Of a stretch of DNA of 8,801 nucleotides, positions 7,060 through 8,801 are shown piece after piece; within the stretch, counting starts at the first letter, position 1, and every line of letters begins with the position of its first letter. Made by a program: the position numbers and the translations under genes. The notes below the pieces were generated by a model that was not told the DNA's origin, did not search any database, and was given only the letters and a program-made list of their open reading frames with translations. The stretch covers positions 1 through 8,801 of the forward strand of contig NHJS02000023.1 in assembly GCA_002169115.2 (NCBI GenBank), in the 5' to 3' direction. Source of the stretch: a bacterium TMED221. GTDB taxonomy: Bacteria > Actinomycetota > Acidimicrobiia > Actinomarinales > Actinomarinaceae.

Positions 7060-7375
7060 ATTTCTTGTAAATAGTTGAAATAACACTATAAGAAAGAGTT
7101 GAAAAAATTAGAAAATAAAAAAAGTAAAATTCATAGTTTACTGTTGGAAAGATTCCATTTGTCCAGCCCCCACTCACATAGTTTGCACACTCTACCCATG
7201 AATTGACATTTATCTTACCACCATCGCTTGAATACAAAGTTATCAATTCAAAATTTGGATCTATTGTAAATATATAATTTGGATCATTACCTACGTCACT
7301 GAGATTTGCTGATGACTTGTTTTCACCACAGATATTATCTATCTTAAAATCGATATTGAATAAATTTACGTTCAT
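7049..7375 (-). CDS. Small membrane protein with extracytoplasmic-type N-terminal domain, unknown function
   Basis: I do not recognise a family. The start is decided by an AGGA at 7381-7384, five bases before the ATG at 7373-7375 (108 aa); an earlier ATG at 7388-7390 would add MYRKY and has no ribosome site. About 78 polar residues with many Asn, Asp and Ser and two cysteines (in NICGEN and VECANY) precede one hydrophobic segment (near YEFYFFYFLIFSTLSYSVI) and a basic end (YKKYAN). The positive-inside rule predicts the N-terminus outside and the tail inside, without a signal peptide. It is first in the glycan unit and overlaps the ligase-like gene, whose own first outside stretch also has two cysteines. 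It could be an accessory subunit, or the 3' remnant of a larger membrane protein that lost its first membrane segment. Confidence 0.55.
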   Translation of the reverse strand: MNVNLFNIDFKIDNICGENKSSANLSDVGNDPNYIFTIDPNFELITLYSSDGGKINVNSWVECANYVSGGWTNGIFPTVNYEFYFFYFLIFSTLSYSVISTIYKKYAN

Positions 7376-7380
7376 ATATT

Positions 7381-7384
7381 TCCT
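7381..7384 (-). promoter_or_regulatory. Shine-Dalgarno AGGA that decides the start of the small membrane protein
   Basis: AGGA sits five bases before the ATG at 7373-7375. It is the only convincing ribosome-binding site I found before a gene here, which sets this gene apart from its mostly SD-free neighbours. Confidence 0.5.
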
Positions 7385-7403
7385 GTACATCTAATTGTAA
7401 TTA

Positions 7404-7409
7404 GTTATA
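7404..7409 (-). promoter_or_regulatory. -10 box (TATAAC) for the glycan unit
   Basis: TATAAC on the minus strand (5 of 6 to consensus) would start transcription about 20-25 bases before the small membrane protein's preferred ATG, leaving room for its AGGA site. No -35 consensus is visible; the upstream bases are AT-rich and overlap the divergent oxygenase promoter. Confidence 0.4.
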
Positions 7410-7423
7410 AAACTGTTGGTTGA

Positions 7424-7429
7424 TAAAAT
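7424..7429 (+). promoter_or_regulatory. -10 box (TAAAAT) for a leaderless DUF2236 transcript
   Basis: TAAAAT (5 of 6 to consensus) ends exactly six bases before the ATG at 7436, the spacing expected when transcription starts on the A of the start codon. There is no Shine-Dalgarno. Leaderless mRNAs are common in Actinobacteria. Confidence 0.42.
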
Positions 7430-7435
7430 TTAATT

Positions 7436-8278
7436 ATGGATATTAGAAATGGCTACTTTGGTCCAAACTCCATGATGTGGAAAGTCAATAAAGAAATTAC
7501 AGTTTTATTTGGAGGAGCTAGAGCACTACTAATGCACGCCGCACACCCCTTAATTGCTGCTGGAGCTAGGCAAACTTCATTTTACCAAAGAGATCCTTGG
7601 AAGAGATTAATAAGAACTCTATCTCTCCAAAACTCAGTTACATTTGGTAATAAACAGGAAGCTGATGAAAGTGCTAATAGAATAAACAAGCTCCATGAAG
7701 TAATCAAAGGTGAGGATGAAGTCACAGGAGAAATCTATGATGCTCTTGACCAGGACCAGTTACTTTGGGTTCATGCTTGTTTACAGATATCCTCAATATA
7801 TTTTTATGAACTTACCGTTAAAAAACTAAGCCAAGAGGAAAAGAATCAATATCACAATGAGAACATTATTGCTGCAGAACTAGTCTTGATTAAAAAAGAA
7901 AAAATTCCAAAAACTCATGAAGACCTTAAAGAATGGGTAATCACATATTCTCAAAAAGAAGGATTTTTGAGATACACTGATGTTGCCCATGATGTAAAAG
8001 ATATCATTAAAGGTGGACCAGTTCCTATGCACATCAAACCAATTTGGCCATTTATTGCATTTACAGCATTTAATACACTGCCTAAAGAATTCAAAGTATT
8101 ATATGGAATAAAAGATAGTAATTTAAAGAATATAGTCCTCGGCTTTAACTTAGCCCTTCTCAAGTTTACAAGACCTTTACTACCCCCATTTTTCAGACTT
8201 ATTGCACCTGCTAGGTGGGCTCAGCAAAGAATCTCTAAAAATCCTAATTTGCTATTTAAGGATAAAGCTAAGTTTTAA
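7436..8278 (+). CDS. DUF2236 / MpaB-type oxygenase family protein
   Basis: The 280-aa product is a full-length DUF2236 protein. Members include latex-clearing protein (a haem-b rubber oxygenase) and the MpaB oxygenase; most actinobacterial members have no known substrate. Visible family marks are GYFGPNSMMWKVNKE (6-20), LFGGARALLMHAAHP (24-38) with His34 and His37, the DPWKRLIRTL block (53-62), VTFGNKQEADESANRINKLH (68-87), the DQDQLLWVHACL segment (105-116) with His113, and a C-terminal LRLIAPARW-like end (PFFRLIAPARWAQQR, 251-265). The conserved helices and His residues fit a haem-binding helical fold, but which His is the ligand cannot be assigned here. There is no signal peptide, so it is cytoplasmic or membrane-peripheral. 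It is divergent from the glycan unit and 18 bases upstream of the acidic small protein. The substrate is unknown. Confidence 0.92.
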   Translation: MDIRNGYFGPNSMMWKVNKEITVLFGGARALLMHAAHPLIAAGARQTSFYQRDPWKRLIRTLSLQNSVTFGNKQEADESANRINKLHEVIKGEDEVTGEIYDALDQDQLLWVHACLQISSIYFYELTVKKLSQEEKNQYHNENIIAAELVLIKKEKIPKTHEDLKEWVITYSQKEGFLRYTDVAHDVKDIIKGGPVPMHIKPIWPFIAFTAFNTLPKEFKVLYGIKDSNLKNIVLGFNLALLKFTRPLLPPFFRLIAPARWAQQRISKNPNLLFKDKAKF

Positions 8279-8284
8279 TCTCTT

Positions 8285-8290
8285 TATGAT
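8285..8290 (+). promoter_or_regulatory. -10 box (TATGAT) before the acidic small protein
   Basis: TATGAT (5 of 6 to consensus) ends six bases before the ATG at 8297, the same spacing as at the DUF2236 gene, suggesting a separate leaderless transcript within the 18-base gap between the two genes. Confidence 0.38.
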
Positions 8291-8296
8291 ATTTTT

Positions 8297-8584
8297 ATGA
8301 GTGAACATTCAAATAAGAACAACTTTGTTGAAGATCCCAATAACATTGATTCAGTTGAAAAAAAATCTGAAAAAATTACAGATGATTTAAAACAAGAATT
8401 AAAAGAAGCCCTAGAAGAAGTGTCAATACTATTAGAAAATTTAAATAAGGAGATTAATTCTTCTCCACAAAATGAATCATTACATAAGTCTGTAGAAAAT
8501 ATCCAAGTTATTAGAAAACAATTATCAGATCTAAGAAACAAGGAGCTCCCCCTTTTTACAAATAATGATTTAGAGGAAGAATAA
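8297..8584 (+). CDS. Small acidic helical protein, probable coiled coil, unknown function
   Basis: I do not recognise a family. The 95-aa product is soluble, highly charged and acidic, with a polar N-terminal tail followed by a heptad-like helix at about residues 20-55 (KKSEKITDDLKQELKEALEE, then leucines at regular spacing) and a second helix near 60-82 (SLHKSVENIQVIRKQLSDLR), ending in the acidic tail NDLEEE. This fits a two-helix coiled coil, similar in size to exodeoxyribonuclease small subunit-like proteins, but the conserved marks of that family are not clear enough for a call. There are no cysteines, no membrane segment and no signal peptide. The reverse-strand reading of the same bases (8284-8541) is Ser/Cys/Phe-rich and looks like a shadow. 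It follows the DUF2236 gene and precedes tRNA-Lys. Confidence 0.65.
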   Translation: MSEHSNKNNFVEDPNNIDSVEKKSEKITDDLKQELKEALEEVSILLENLNKEINSSPQNESLHKSVENIQVIRKQLSDLRNKELPLFTNNDLEEE

Positions 8585-8588
8585 TTGT

Positions 8589-8611
8589 TTACTTGTAAGT
8601 AAGACTTTTTT
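8589..8611 (+). terminator. Weak hairpin plus T-run after the acidic small protein
   Basis: TTACT (8589-8593) can pair with AGTAA (8598-8602) over a four-base loop, followed after three bases by six Ts (8606-8611). The stem is short and AT-rich, so termination would be weak. The same bases also serve as the likely -35 region of tRNA-Lys. Confidence 0.3.
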
Positions 8612-8623
8612 AATGTATATAAT
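8593..8623 (+). promoter_or_regulatory. Candidate promoter for tRNA-Lys
   Basis: A perfect TATAAT at 8618-8623 lies nine bases before the mature tRNA 5' end, with TTGTAA at 8593-8598 as a weak -35 (19-base spacer). Transcription would start almost at the tRNA, leaving a very short 5' leader. Confidence 0.5.
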
Positions 8624-8632
8624 TAAAAACTA

Positions 8633-8705
8633 GGGTCGGTAGCTCAATTGGTAGAGCAGGAGCCTTTTAAGCTCAAGGTCGTGGGTTCGATTCCCACCCG
8701 ACCCA
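8633..8705 (+). tRNA. tRNA-Lys (anticodon TTT)
   Basis: Acceptor GGGTCGG (8633-8639) pairs with CCGACCC (8698-8704), discriminator A8705. D stem GCTC/GAGC; anticodon stem GGAGC/GCTCA has a G-A mismatch at its outer pair; loop CTTTTAA gives TTT at 8666-8668. T stem GTGGG/CCCAC with loop TTCGATT. The length is 73 and CCA is not encoded. It reads AAA and AAG, heavily used in this AT-rich DNA. Two bases separate its 3' end from the stop codon of the convergent sugar-transferase gene. Confidence 0.97.
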
Positions 8706-8707
8706 CA

Positions 8708-8801
8708 TTATTTACCTATTGTTTTTGATTTAAATAATGAAAAAGGTGTCTTTAGAATTATTTCAAAATCTCCAATTAAAGACCAATTTTCTATATATTC
8801 C
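8708..8801 (-). CDS. Polyprenyl-phosphate sugar phosphotransferase, C-terminal end (partial)
   Basis: Only the last 30 residues lie in the window; the gene continues past position 8801. The frame reads EYIENWSLIGDFEIILKTPF and ends SKTIGK before TAA at 8708-8710. This matches the very C-terminus of bacterial sugar transferases (WbaP/WcaJ/PglC-like), whose conserved ending is YxxxWSxxxDxxIxxKTxxxxxxxxGAY. Such enzymes start glycan synthesis by moving a hexose-1-phosphate onto undecaprenyl phosphate in the membrane. The Trp-Ser pair, the Asp and the Lys-Thr pair are all in place; the usual terminal GAY is replaced by IGK. The call rests on a short segment, but the motif is distinctive. It fits the glycosyltransferases and ligase-like gene nearby. 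Confidence 0.72.
   Translation of the reverse strand, partial: EYIENWSLIGDFEIILKTPFSLFKSKTIGK

Noticed and set aside
7049..7086. Frameshift splitting one gene into the small membrane protein and the ligase-like protein
   Set aside because: Each has its own plausible start and the ligase-like protein begins with a proper membrane segment at residues 7-23; a short coupled overlap explains the junction better.
7951..8163. 70-aa frame on the minus strand
   Set aside because: It is antisense to the conserved part of the DUF2236 gene and looks like a shadow.
8284..8541. 85-aa frame on the minus strand
   Set aside because: Its product is Ser/Phe/Cys-rich and irregular, while the plus-strand product of the same bases is a regular charged helix with a good start.
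3882..8705. Integrative element bounded by tRNA-Arg and tRNA-Lys
   Set aside because: I found no integrase gene and no direct repeat of either tRNA 3' end in the window; only the weaker idea of tRNA-linked exchange is kept.
1..8801. CRISPR array, insertion sequence or known defence system
   Set aside because: No spaced repeats, transposase motifs or defence-protein domains were seen on either strand.

Overview
The window is AT-rich throughout (around 30% GC by eye), gene-dense, with short or overlapping gene junctions and few Shine-Dalgarno sites. A DUF2236/MpaB-type oxygenase, a membrane protein with a Thr-rich Actinobacteria-style linker, and -10 boxes placed six bases before start codons (leaderless transcription) together suggest a streamlined low-GC actinobacterium, plausibly a marine Actinomarinales-type organism. 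This placement is inference; no marker gene proves it.

Layout. Positions 8-867 (minus): a 204-aa membrane-anchored protein preceded by a degenerate Nfu/NifU N-terminal-domain gene, broken by one in-frame TAA. Positions 911-1453 (plus): an orphan membrane protein that converges on argS. Positions 1455-3846 (minus): a two-gene unit, a WecG/TagA-family glycosyltransferase followed by an overlapping arginyl-tRNA synthetase. Positions 3882-3955 (plus): tRNA-Arg(TCG), divergent from that unit. Positions 3921-7375 (minus): a polysaccharide unit made of a small membrane protein, a large O-antigen ligase/polymerase-like membrane protein, and a GT-B glycosyltransferase whose 3' end runs antisense into the tRNA-Arg gene. 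Positions 7436-8584 (plus): the DUF2236 oxygenase and a small acidic helical protein. Positions 8633-8705 (plus): tRNA-Lys(TTT). Positions 8708-8801 (minus): the C-terminal end of a polyprenyl-phosphate sugar phosphotransferase running off the window.

How it fits together. Four minus-strand genes belong to surface-glycan assembly: an initiating sugar-phosphate transferase (partial), a GT26 and a GT-B transferase for extension, and a Wzy/WaaL-like membrane protein for polymerisation or ligation. They are interleaved with translation genes (argS, tRNA-Arg, tRNA-Lys), and the glycan genes next to both tRNAs end at or inside the tRNA 3' ends. This is compatible with tRNA-associated insertion or exchange of glycan genes. 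I found no integrase, insertion sequence, CRISPR array or direct attachment repeat. I do not see a clear new defence or mobile system. The best leads are the nonsense-broken Nfu gene, the tRNA/glycosyltransferase overlap, and the uncharacterised small membrane protein coupled to the ligase-like gene.
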